Of a stretch of DNA of 64,000 nt, positions 57,401-64,000 are shown in pieces. The stretch is taken from contig NZ_CP121473.1 of assembly GCF_033954455.1 (NCBI RefSeq), forward strand, positions 248,001 to 312,000, read 5' to 3'. Source of the stretch: Thiorhodovibrio litoralis. GTDB taxonomy: Bacteria; Pseudomonadota; Gammaproteobacteria; Chromatiales; Chromatiaceae. How positions within the stretch are numbered: the first letter of the stretch is position 1; each line of letters opens with the position of its first letter. Below the pieces are notes generated by a model, which was not told the origin of the DNA, ran no database searches, and saw only the letters and a program-made list of their open reading frames with translations. The translations under genes were made by a program, and so were the position numbers.

Positions 57401-59109
57401 ACCTGGCAGGCGGTATCGATACCTTCACCGCCTACATCAACGGCTTGGACGAAGATCGTCTATTCCCCGAGTTGGTGCTCGGCTGCAATCTTAACGAGGT
57501 ATCGCCGAGTGGCTTGGTTGGCGTGACTGACGAGCTCAACTTTGGGACCACTTTGGACTTCCCGCTCACCTTTAGCGCACCAACCGGCTCCGAGGCCATT
57601 GTCTCCTTCAGCACCAAGATCTACTACGACCCGGATGTGCTGAAACTTGGCGACGGCGCCTTTGAGGATAGCGGTACCAATACTGCGGCTAATCCGCTCG
57701 GCAACGGAGTAGAATGGGGCGTTGCGGTTACAGGTCCGCTTGCTGGTGCAGGCAGTTTTGAATGGCGCGTGAAGAATACGCCGGCGACCGGAGTTCTCGA
57801 GCTGGAAATCCAACAATTTGGAGGAGGCTCCGCCATCACCTTCGGTGCTGCTGGAAATACGGACATCGCGACGCTCAAATTTGCACCGGCCAACCCCATC
57901 TTGGTCACTGACGACGTCGACTCCATGATGGCCACGGTGCAGATCGAGCAAAACGCACCGGCAGTGACAAATAATGGCCGCAGCACCATTCTGTCTGGTC
58001 GCACCGGCAGCAAAATTGTGCGCTTGCGTTGCGGCAATCTTCTCGGTGACTGCAACTGCAGTGGCCGTGTTGAGCTGGCTGAATACACCACTGCACGGAC
58101 TGCTGCGGTGAGCGGAGTTGCACCATCACTCCTGTGCCAGAAAGAGGATTACGATACCTTGACTGCTTTGGGTGCTTCAGACATCACCCTGATTGGCATC
58201 AACTACACCGCTGGCCAGGCCGCCAACCAGGCTGCCGCGCCGCGCTCGCGGGTAAGCTCGAGCCAACGCCTTGCCGCCGATGCAGTGGCAGCCGCCGCCA
58301 GCTCCGCCATGGCTGGGCTTGTGTTCAGCGAGCCACGGTTGTCCGGCGGCGTGGCCGAGGTCGATCTGGAATTGGATGCTGGCGGCTTGTCGATCGCGAC
58401 CCTGCTGACGGAGGTCGATTACAACCCGTCCGCTGCGTCCGTCCTCGGTGTGACCATAGGCAGCGCGGCCCAGAGTTCAGGCAAGAATCTGGATTCCAGC
58501 TCGCCGACGTCCGGCAGTCTGCGCATCCTGATTACCGCGCTCAACGCCAATCTGATCGGCAGTGGCACGGTGGCCACCATCCGCTTCGACTGCGCCAGCG
58601 ACTGCAGCAACCTCGGCCTGACGCAAGTTCCTGATGCCTCAGATGCCAATGGAGATAAGGTTGCTATCAGCGCGGGCCCGGCGGTCGCTGACCCAGGTGC
58701 CATGCCCACCAAGGTGGTGCAGCTCGGTGCCGGTGCTGAAACCACGAGCATCTCTGGCGAAACAGGCGTGATGCTGCGCTATGTCGACTTCGGTGGCAAC
58801 GACACCTACAACATAGCCTCCTCACTGCAGGGGTCTGTCACCATCGTCGACAACCAGACCAGCAACATCGCGCTGCCGGCAGGTATGACGGTCAATGCCA
58901 GTCAGTTCGCGACGGATGGCGTGCTGCTGACCATTGGCGACAAGCAGCTGAAACTCCTTGGCCGCCCTGACCTGTTCACCTTCGACCTGGCCGGCGCACA
59001 GCAGTTGTCGCTGAGTGACTTTGCCAGTCTCTTCGGTGTCAGCAATCTTGGCAGCTCGCCGACTTCGGGGAGTTCAGGTACCATCAGCGCATCAGGAGGG
59101 CTCAACTAG
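54499..59109 (+). CDS. Giant secreted SBBP beta-propeller protein with cohesin-like and dockerin-like regions
   Basis: A 1536-residue exported protein. A signal peptide (~1-28) precedes an N-terminal DUF7948-like domain (YFVANQGQWPEGIRYRARA). SBBP propeller repeats follow, of the type FVAGYTESNGF, YLTGVTDSENF, YIAGITESEDL and YLAGNTESEQF. Residues ~356-558 are an insertion of two related modules (YTLTANGKSD...IRLEWTA and YRLTADGMTL...LQLDWKA). Then come a cohesin-like domain (~1010-1155), a single Ca-loop-like GDCNCSGRVELAEY near 1180 that recalls a dockerin half but with two Cys, and a second cohesin-like domain (~1273-1395). There is no sorting motif or C-terminal membrane helix. Adhesion or scaffolding at the cell surface is inferred. 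It is monocistronic. Confidence 0.8.
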   Translation: MPRHKYVIFKVFLTLLTVFLVAGLSSAALGPDRLGKKAPEARAPALPVYFVANQGQWPEGIRYRARAAGAQALFRDQGVDLLIKRPDGYQPLALRPLAASTSAEQSAGLQPGEPQQARFNFLKGGDKANSHSNIPSYGQLTYQGIFDGVDMVFRSENKALVYDFIVHPGADPARIQVALEGAQALAVSEDGELLITLPDGEQISQSAPVIYQEADGQRERVSGQFKLIQAAAQEGPSKSAPAYGFEIASYDRSRELVIDPTLNFFSYGGGGGDDIVTSMWVNEDGESFVAGYTESNGFALPVDDTNILTPDELVGTQAGTDGFIYKVGVDGALAWATILAGDGDDEVRDFAVYDSSGTVAPFMVQVIDITGFVVNGTGYTLTANGKSDTVTATAADGTGLDFAATPTWTDVTITTTADEIRLEWTATPTSDALATLVSGGSVDNLTQDTAGNATTPAQQSVTLTNVGLTTTDSYRLTADGMTLTAASLSSADLDALIAALKADPGYPFAPFTISKNTDATPELQLDWKAAGGPIAAGTLSQFSSTNEKVATKEVTPIDPSYDAIYLTGVTDSENFATSNAIYPLLIGGTDAFVARLALSGDNLSFSTYYGGTEDDAGNAIAIDPNGGGSPNKIYIAGITESEDLPLRNALYAFSEDFGGTTGFVLRMKSDGYLIENATYFGGDGNDSIDVIEIAENEDVYLAGNTESEQFPVTDLSISDANSGGIDMFVARLERGGDNLIFGTFIGGSGDDTLTDMVRVPTTDPDLFHYLISGYTDSTDFPLMNAVDEVNDGEEVDATLTKLDWTGTFLHFSTYLGGRGEDYAYSVAVDQMQDTATTTPTPGVPLKLDELDIYLGGETGSNVFPFEDVGNIPFLFDPTQTIQNFNAGNGDAFLTKLGPCGQSIYYSTFFGGPEADRFIRLRTRPADYDTTADTTPAYQNEVFIAGETESVAAGFFPPSGVAPSVDQPDLAGGIDTFTAYINGLDEDRLFPELVLGCNLNEVSPSGLVGVTDELNFGTTLDFPLTFSAPTGSEAIVSFSTKIYYDPDVLKLGDGAFEDSGTNTAANPLGNGVEWGVAVTGPLAGAGSFEWRVKNTPATGVLELEIQQFGGGSAITFGAAGNTDIATLKFAPANPILVTDDVDSMMATVQIEQNAPAVTNNGRSTILSGRTGSKIVRLRCGNLLGDCNCSGRVELAEYTTARTAAVSGVAPSLLCQKEDYDTLTALGASDITLIGINYTAGQAANQAAAPRSRVSSSQRLAADAVAAAASSAMAGLVFSEPRLSGGVAEVDLELDAGGLSIATLLTEVDYNPSAASVLGVTIGSAAQSSGKNLDSSSPTSGSLRILITALNANLIGSGTVATIRFDCASDCSNLGLTQVPDASDANGDKVAISAGPAVADPGAMPTKVVQLGAGAETTSISGETGVMLRYVDFGGNDTYNIASSLQGSVTIVDNQTSNIALPAGMTVNASQFATDGVLLTIGDKQLKLLGRPDLFTFDLAGAQQLSLSDFASLFGVSNLGSSPTSGSSGTISASGGLN

Positions 59110-59120
59110 AGCGTGAAGCG

Positions 59121-59147
59121 GCCCGCCGTTAGCGGCGGGCTTATTAT
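59121..59147 (+). terminator. Intrinsic terminator after the giant secreted protein gene
   Basis: A perfect 8-bp GC-rich stem (gcccgccg at 59121-59128, cggcgggc at 59133-59140) with loop ttag, followed by ttattat. Twelve bases after the stop codon. Confidence 0.8.
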
Positions 59148-59195
59148 CTCTCCGCGCGGGTGGTTCCGGTGGGCCCATCCGCGTCCCATTCAAAC

Positions 59196-59234
59196 AAAAG
59201 GCCCGGTCATGGTCCCCATGATCGGGCCTTTTTT
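59196..59234. terminator. Bidirectional terminator between the giant protein gene and trmL
   Basis: Inverted repeat aaaaggcccggtcatg and catgatcgggcctttt with a short loop; one G-T wobble. The A-run on one side and T-run on the other give a T-tract on both strands, suiting the convergent genes. Confidence 0.85.
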
Positions 59235-59438
59235 GTATTCTGCCGCCAACTGCTCTGGCTGGCCCGAGCGCTGGTGATTTGGCGCGGCTTTGACGGGGCT
59301 GCTGGAGCTACCGCTGGTCCGCGCACGGGATGGCTGGACTGCAACGCGCGAACGCCTTGTTGGGGGATGCTTGCGTGCCAGGCTCCCGTGGCAATGCCGC
59401 CAGAGGAACGGCAAGCACTGCGGTCTTGGGGATTGCGC

Positions 59439-59900
59439 TCACCCGCCATGTGCGAATTTGAGCTGCCGCCAAGCCTCGTAGGCGACGACCGCCACAGCGT
59501 TGGAAAGATTCAAGCTGCGGTTGCCAGGGCGCATCGGAATTCGCAGGCGCCTGTCCGCTGGCAGAGCTGCCAGTATCTGCTGAGGCAGCCCGCGCGTCTC
59601 GGGACCAAACAGCAGGGCATCCTCGGCAGCAAAGTCGACCTCCGCATAGGAACGCCCGCCGCGGGTGCTGAGCGCGAACAACCGCCGCGGTTGCAAAGCG
59701 TCGAGACAGACCGGGAGCGAGGGGTAAGTCTGCACCTGAGCCCAATCGCGGTAGTCCAGTCCGGCGCGACGCAGCAGCCGATCCTCAAGCGTGAAGCCCA
59801 GCGGCTCGATCAGGTGCAAGCGGGCCCCGACATTAACGCACAGGCGCATAATATTGCCGGTATTCGGCGGAATTTCGGGCTCGTAAAGCAGAATATCCAA
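59439..59900 (-). CDS. trmL: tRNA (cytidine(34)-2'-O)-methyltransferase TrmL
   Basis: A 153-residue SPOUT methyltransferase that modifies the wobble base of tRNA-Leu. Motifs: NTGNIMRLCVN near the N-terminus, and the trefoil-knot SAM site GPETRGLP and IPMRPGNRSLNLSNAVAVVAYE. The start is TTG 59900: an in-frame stop lies a few codons upstream and no ATG precedes the conserved MDILLYEPEIPPNTG start. Confidence 0.95.
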   Translation of the reverse strand: MDILLYEPEIPPNTGNIMRLCVNVGARLHLIEPLGFTLEDRLLRRAGLDYRDWAQVQTYPSLPVCLDALQPRRLFALSTRGGRSYAEVDFAAEDALLFGPETRGLPQQILAALPADRRLRIPMRPGNRSLNLSNAVAVVAYEAWRQLKFAHGG

Positions 59901-59972
59901 GTACGCAGTCCAGGATGGCTAAGCGGACGAACCAGTTCGTTGTGACGCGGATGTGAAGCCGCTGCTGGCAGC

Positions 59973-60003
59973 TTGACCCAATATCAGACGGCTGTGCTAT
60001 ATT
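59973..60003 (+). promoter_or_regulatory. Promoter of the small coiled-coil protein
   Basis: TTGACC at 59973-59978 and an extended -10 (TG-C-TATATT, 59995-60003) are separated by 19 bp. They lie ~150 bp upstream of the 73-residue protein. Confidence 0.5.
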
Positions 60004-60155
60004 ATTCCTTTCTAACATGCCCGGAAATGTCGGCATAACGCGATCTTGCAGCCGCCGCGCACGACATCAATCCGGTTTACAGGTTCAGCATCCGGCGCCT
60101 CCTGCCGCGTGCTGCATCCGCACCCCTTCCGCACTACATCCTCAGGAGCTGAACT

Positions 60156-60377
60156 ATGGCCGACGTTGCTGCTTTGAAGAAAGAAAAACAGGAGCTGATC
60201 GATAAAATGCTGGTCATGCAGAAGCAGTTCATCGACCACGAGCATGACAACGGCATCTCGGGCAAGGACTACTGGGCATCCAAAGATGGACTGCTCGCCA
60301 ATTTCCGCCATGAGTACAACGACATGGCCAACCGCGTGGTTGACCTGGCGCACGAAATCGTCGGCTCCAAACGCTAA
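60156..60377 (+). CDS. Small coiled-coil protein of unknown function
   Basis: A 73-residue soluble, highly charged protein with a strong ribosome-binding site (aggag, then ATG 60156). The first ~30 residues are a predicted helix (VAALKKEKQELIDKMLVMQK), followed by HDNGISGKDYWASKDGLL and a second helix (YNDMANRVVDLAHEIVG). There is no signal peptide or Cys. I recall similar small proteins in purple sulfur and related bacteria, but none with a known role. It has its own promoter-like sequence and is probably monocistronic. Confidence 0.7.
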   Translation: MADVAALKKEKQELIDKMLVMQKQFIDHEHDNGISGKDYWASKDGLLANFRHEYNDMANRVVDLAHEIVGSKR

Positions 60378-60454
60378 TCGCCGTCGTTCATCGCTTGCTT
60401 AGGCGCTGCAGGCGGGGTCGCTGATCCCGTTTGGCGCCAGGACTTTTACCGGCA

Positions 60455-60997
60455 CTAGGCGGCCGGCCGGATGTGCTCAATGTACTTGGGGGTATCGCGC
60501 AGCGTGAGTGCGATGGTCTCCCCGCTGATAATCAGGGGTTCTGCGCGATCCCGGATATGCAGCTCGAGGCGAATCCTGCCGCGACTCTCAAGCGGAATCG
60601 GGATCATGTTTCGATAGGTATATTGGTTGTCGTCGATATCGGCGGTTTCGCAGACGCCAGGGCCATCCGGTAGCTCTCCTTCTATCTGCTCCACGCTGTT
60701 AATGACCAATTCTCCCGCCTGCCACCACAGGGTCTGCTCGAGCGAGCCGGTCATGGTCTTGACGATAAGTGCGCGGGTGAAGCGAAGGTGGAAGCTGCCT
60801 TGCTCCCAAGAAGCGCCGGCAAATTCCGAGCCGGCAATCTGGATACTGCTTGCGTCCAACGGGATACTCCTGTGCTCGCCGCTTTGCCTGCCCGGGGCTT
60901 TCCTGAGTGCAGGGATGATGGGTAGGCTCGGGGCGGTTGTCTGATCAGTCAGTGGCGAGAAGGTCTGGTTGAACGGCGCATTTTCAAGCGCCAGCAA
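60455..60997 (-). CDS. Conserved-looking hypothetical protein
   Basis: A ~180-residue protein that I do not recognise. The N-terminal ~50 residues are Pro/Ser-rich. From ~50 on it looks like a compact beta-rich domain (RFTRALIVKTMTGSLEQTLW, ELVINSVEQIEGELPDG, NQYTYRNMIPIPLE, GRIRLELHIRDRAE), suggesting a ligand- or lipid-binding barrel. No ATG occurs near the 5' end; TTG 60997 is a candidate start and the frame stays open into the end of ntrC, so the exact start is unsure. It follows ntrC in the same direction with a ~30-bp gap. Confidence 0.6.
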   Translation of the reverse strand: MLALENAPFNQTFSPLTDQTTAPSLPIIPALRKAPGRQSGEHRSIPLDASSIQIAGSEFAGASWEQGSFHLRFTRALIVKTMTGSLEQTLWWQAGELVINSVEQIEGELPDGPGVCETADIDDNQYTYRNMIPIPLESRGRIRLELHIRDRAEPLIISGETIALTLRDTPKYIEHIRPAA

Positions 60998-61026
60998 GAC
61001 CAGGCCGGTCGCGCAGCGCTCGTGTC

Positions 61027-62457
61027 TCAGTCGGATGGGGTCGCGCCGACGCGACTTTCTATGCCGAGTTCCTTGATTTTACGCGTCAGGGTGTTGCGCC
61101 CCCAGCCGAGCAGGCGCGCGGCTTCCTGACGGCGGCCGCCGGTGAACTCGAGCGCGACATCGATCATCACGCGCTCAAAAGCCGGCAGGGCGGATTCCAA
61201 CAGGTTCTGCTGGCCGTTGCGCAGCATGCGTTTGGCCCAGTTGCGCAAAGCTCCCTCCCAAGAGCCGTCCTGCGATGGGGCGCGGGTCTCGGTCGCGCCC
61301 AGGTCCGGTGGCAGGTCCTCGACATGAATCTCCTTGGTCGAGGCCATCACCGTCAGCCAGCGGGCGGTGTTCTCGAGCTGGCGGACATTGCCTGGCCAGT
61401 CCAGATTCTCAAGCCGCTCGGTGGCGTCATTGGCCAGCACCTTGGGCTCGCAATTGAGCTCGCGCGCGGCCTGAGCGAGAAAGGCGCGCATCAGCAGGGC
61501 AATATCCTCGCGCCGCTCGCGCAGCGCGGGCAGATGAATGCGGATGACATTGAGGCGGTGGAACAGATCCTCGCGAAAACTCCCGCGACGCACCAGGTCA
61601 TGCAGGTTCTGGTGGGTCGCGGCGATGATGCGCACGTCGACCTTGATGGGCGCAAGGCCGCCAACTCGGTAAAACTCACCATCGGCCAGTACGCGCAGCA
61701 AGCGGGTTTGCAGCTCGGCCGGCATGTCGCCGATTTCATCCAGAAACAGCGTGCCGCCATCGGCCTGCTCGAAGCGTCCTTCACGCCTTGTCTGCGCGCC
61801 GGTGAAGGCGCCACGCTCATGACCGAACAGCTCGGATTCCATCAGGTCGCGCGGAATGGCGGCCATGTTCAGGGCGATAAAGGGCGCGCCCGAACGTGGG
61901 CTGTGCCGATGCAATGCGCGTGCGACCAACTCCTTGCCGGTGCCGGATTCGCCATTGATCAGCACCGTGATATTGGATTTCGCCAGCCGGCCGATGGCGC
62001 GAAAGACTTCCTGCATCGAGGCGGCTTCGCCGATGATTTCAGGAGCTTGGTCGAGCATCTCCACTGCGCCGTCAGCATCCTCCTGGCAGCGACAGGCGCG
62101 GCGCACTTGGTCGATGGCATCGTCGATATCAAACGGCTTGGGTAGGTACTCGAAGGCACCGCTGTCGAAGGATGAAACCGCGCTGTCTAAATCCGAATGG
62201 GCGGTCATGATGATGACCGGCAGCCCCGGATGCTTGGCGTTGATCTGGCGCAGCAGCTCCAGCCCGTCGATTCCGGGCATGCGGATATCCGAGAGAATTA
62301 CATCCGGGCGCTCGCGCTCGAGGTTGTCCATCACCCCCACACCGTTGGAAAAACTGGTTACATCCATGTGCTCCTGGCGCAGGGCGCGCTCGAGCACCCA
62401 GCGGATGGAACGGTCGTCATCAATCACCCAGATCCGAGGCGGCCTGTTCATCAGCAT
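61027..62457 (-). CDS. ntrC: Nitrogen regulator NtrC (GlnG), sigma-54 activator
   Basis: A 476-residue response regulator: receiver domain with phospho-acceptor Asp57 ([11 protein letters not shown]), AAA+ domain with GESGTGKE, the sigma-54 loop HERGAFTGA, Walker [13 protein letters not shown], and a Fis-type helix-turn-helix ([20 protein letters not shown]). It switches on glnA and other genes under nitrogen limitation. Its start overlaps the end of ntrB by 38 bp; a second ATG two codons in is also possible. Confidence 0.96.
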   Translation of the reverse strand: MLMNRPPRIWVIDDDRSIRWVLERALRQEHMDVTSFSNGVGVMDNLERERPDVILSDIRMPGIDGLELLRQINAKHPGLPVIIMTAHSDLDSAVSSFDSGAFEYLPKPFDIDDAIDQVRRACRCQEDADGAVEMLDQAPEIIGEAASMQEVFRAIGRLAKSNITVLINGESGTGKELVARALHRHSPRSGAPFIALNMAAIPRDLMESELFGHERGAFTGAQTRREGRFEQADGGTLFLDEIGDMPAELQTRLLRVLADGEFYRVGGLAPIKVDVRIIAATHQNLHDLVRRGSFREDLFHRLNVIRIHLPALRERREDIALLMRAFLAQAARELNCEPKVLANDATERLENLDWPGNVRQLENTARWLTVMASTKEIHVEDLPPDLGATETRAPSQDGSWEGALRNWAKRMLRNGQQNLLESALPAFERVMIDVALEFTGGRRQEAARLLGWGRNTLTRKIKELGIESRVGATPSD

Positions 62458-63538
62458 GTCTTAATGGTAAGTAAACGAAGAATTGGGTTTTGTGCGGCCG
62501 GCTCTCGCATTCGATCAACCCGTCATGCTGGTTGATCAACTCCTGCGCAATCGGCAGGCCAAGCCCGGTGCCGCCGGAGCGGCCGGACACCATGGGGAAG
62601 AAAATTCGATCCTGCAGGCTTTCTGGAATGCCCGGGCCGTTGTCCTCGATCTCGACTGACAGCACCAGACGGTGGCGCAGATTGCCGATGGTGAATTGCC
62701 GCAGCACGCGGGTGCGCAAGGTCAGTTGTCCTTTCTCCCCGGCGGCTTCGGCACCATTGCGCACGATGTTGAGCAAGGCTTGGATCAACCGCTCGCTGTC
62801 GGCTTCGAAATCCGGAATGCTCGGGTCATAGTCGCGGACCAGACTGGGGCCCTGCGGAAACTCGGCTGTGATCAGTCCGCGCACATGCTCAAGCACATGA
62901 TGAATGTTGACATGGCTGACCTGGGGCAGCTGATTGGGCCCGAGCATGCGGTTGAGCAGATTTTGAAGGCGGTCGGCCTCGTCGATGATGATGCGGGTGT
63001 ATTCACGCAGATCGGTGTTCGGCAGTTCACGCTCGAGCAGTTGCGCGGCTCCGCGCAGCCCACCGAGCGGGTTTTTGATTTCGTGCGCAAGCCCGCGCAG
63101 CAGCGCCTGGCTCGCCCGGTGCTGCGCAAGCAGGTGCTCTTCGCGGGTGATGCGGATCTGGCGGTCGACCTGGTAAAGCTCCATCAACAAATCATTGCGC
63201 CCGTCTTCCTGATGCAATGGCAGGACAGTGCAATTGACGCGGATTAGTTGTCCATCAGGGCGGGTCAGCTCGACTTCGCGCTCGGTGTAGGGATGGCGCG
63301 TCTGCAGGGTATCGCGCAGACGCTGTTCCACCGGTTCCGACGGGCAGGGCACCAGGTCGCCGGCGGGAACGCCAAGCACGGCATTGGCACTGACAGACAA
63401 CAGGGTTTCTCCCGCCGGGTTGATATAGCGCAGATACAAATCGCGGTCGAACAGCAGCATGGCCGCGGTCATATTGTCGAGCACCCGCTCGGCAATGCGC
63501 GGGTCCACACGTGTGGCCACAGAGGCTGGCTTCTTCAT
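62420..63538 (-). CDS. ntrB: Nitrogen-regulation sensor kinase NtrB (GlnL)
   Basis: A 372-residue soluble histidine kinase with an N-terminal PAS domain (~15-125) and phospho-acceptor His152 in GLAHEIKNPLGGL. The ATP-binding domain follows (NIVRNGAEAA, EIEDNGPGIP, GGTGLGLPIAQELINQHDG). Under P-II control it phosphorylates or dephosphorylates NtrC. ATG 63538 begins MKKPASVATR; the open frame upstream is not conserved-looking. Confidence 0.95.
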   Translation of the reverse strand: MKKPASVATRVDPRIAERVLDNMTAAMLLFDRDLYLRYINPAGETLLSVSANAVLGVPAGDLVPCPSEPVEQRLRDTLQTRHPYTEREVELTRPDGQLIRVNCTVLPLHQEDGRNDLLMELYQVDRQIRITREEHLLAQHRASQALLRGLAHEIKNPLGGLRGAAQLLERELPNTDLREYTRIIIDEADRLQNLLNRMLGPNQLPQVSHVNIHHVLEHVRGLITAEFPQGPSLVRDYDPSIPDFEADSERLIQALLNIVRNGAEAAGEKGQLTLRTRVLRQFTIGNLRHRLVLSVEIEDNGPGIPESLQDRIFFPMVSGRSGGTGLGLPIAQELINQHDGLIECESRPHKTQFFVYLPLRHADEQAASDLGD

Positions 63539-63856
63539 GGTGGGAGGAATCTTCCACTTTGCACGCACGGCATCTGTTGCAAGCATGCCGGTTAATCGCT
63601 GAGGCGGTCCGCGGTGAGCCTGGCAGAAGCGAGTAGAAGCTGGCACCTTGGATTCAAGCCACGGCTTAGGGCCACGGACACCCTGAGGTAGTTAGCAATA
63701 ACCAGGCCAGCCGGCCTGAATCCGCATGAGTGCTTGCAGCGCAGCGCTGTTTGCGTTGACCGACGGGGCAGGGCGCAACGTCAACGGCGAGAATTCGCAC
63801 CAAAAATGTGCGGGCGCTGCCAGGGTGAATGACCCTGCTAGCGCGGCTCGGCATGA
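63539..63856. other. 318-bp intergenic region upstream of ntrB
   Basis: Spacer between the DUF4124-like gene and ntrB, both on the minus strand. A 62-codon ORF (63666-63854) has no coding signs. A promoter for ntrBC may lie here, but none is clear. Confidence 0.45.
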
Positions 63857-64000
63857 TCAGGGCTGATCTGCCGGGGTCGGGGTGGTCAGCAGGTTGAATG
63901 ACAAAAGCGCTGTCTGCGCCAGAACCGCGCCCGTTGGATCGAGAATCTGTGCCTGGACCTGATGGCTGCCGGGAGGCAGGCCCTGTAGCTGAAATTGCGT
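63857..64000 (-). CDS. C-terminus of a DUF4124-like protein (partial, cut by window edge)
   Basis: The minus-strand frame from 64000 is open to TGA 63857-63859 (48 codons). The visible end reads LPPGSHQVQAQILDPTGAVL and then TALLSFNLL, which is typical of the C-terminal beta-sandwich of DUF4124 proteins found between glnA and ntrB in many gammaproteobacteria. The N-terminus lies outside the window. Confidence 0.65.
   Translation of the reverse strand, partial: TQFQLQGLPPGSHQVQAQILDPTGAVLAQTALLSFNLLTTPTPADQP

Noticed and set aside
63666-63854. 62-codon minus-strand ORF upstream of ntrB
   Set aside because: No domain or ribosome-binding site; composition typical of a chance frame.

Overview
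The window is GC-rich, densely packed bacterial chromosome, most consistent with a gammaproteobacterium of the purple sulfur group (Chromatiales/Chromatiaceae). The grounds are gene content and order: a rhodanese-secB-gpsA block next to envC and ctpA, mutY beside yggX, ntrB-ntrC with a DUF4124-like tail, an ArsR-rhodanese pair, and a RuBisCO-like protein of the type known from green and purple sulfur bacteria. The species cannot be named from sequence alone. No insertion sequence, prophage or CRISPR array was seen.

Region by region. 1-2.2 kb is accessory: the C-terminal part of a RuvB-like AAA+ ATPase cut by the window edge, a truncated and frameshifted PglZ-like remnant, and an Uma2-family nuclease; it looks like the eroded edge of a defence island. 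2.3-10 kb: GDP-L-fucose synthase overlapping a GNAT-nitrilase fusion, a half-size ABC exporter, a WD40 lipoprotein and a Cache-type chemoreceptor. 10-14.3 kb: a disordered basic protein, metG, and an Fe-S pair (sufE-like, iscA-like). 14.3-20.5 kb: a Lon-N-domain protein, a YqaA protein, then a minus-strand run of ettA, a DUF815 ATPase, an amidoligase and a class I glutamine amidotransferase. 20.5-28.6 kb: a small secreted Cys protein, dnaE2 under a LexA box set in a long perfect palindrome, a chemoreceptor with duplicated CHASE3 domains, and oligopeptidase A. 28.6-32.6 kb: a CNP1-like protein and a plus-strand operon of gamma-carbonic anhydrase, SCO, YjbQ and RuBisCO-like protein. 32.6-39.5 kb: yggX, mutY, an AsmA-like protein, tRNA-Gly(CCC), an acyl-CoA synthetase, thiS and a globin. 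39.7-48 kb: djlA, a DUF350 protein, a lytic transglycosylase, a PilC/GspF and PilB/GspE pair, and two polysaccharide-initiation genes. 48-54.2 kb: a DJ-1 protein, ctpA, envC, arsR, rhodanese, secB and gpsA. 54.5-59.1 kb is a single 1536-residue secreted beta-propeller/cohesin-like protein. 59.2-64 kb: trmL, a small coiled-coil protein, an unknown protein, ntrC, ntrB and the C-terminus of a DUF4124-like protein.

Most genes are housekeeping. The parts that deserve attention are the dnaE2 control region, the amidoligase/amidotransferase/DUF815 cluster, the RuBisCO-like operon, the composite secreted protein, the ArsR with a candidate persulfide-sensing cysteine pair, and the degraded defence genes at the left edge.
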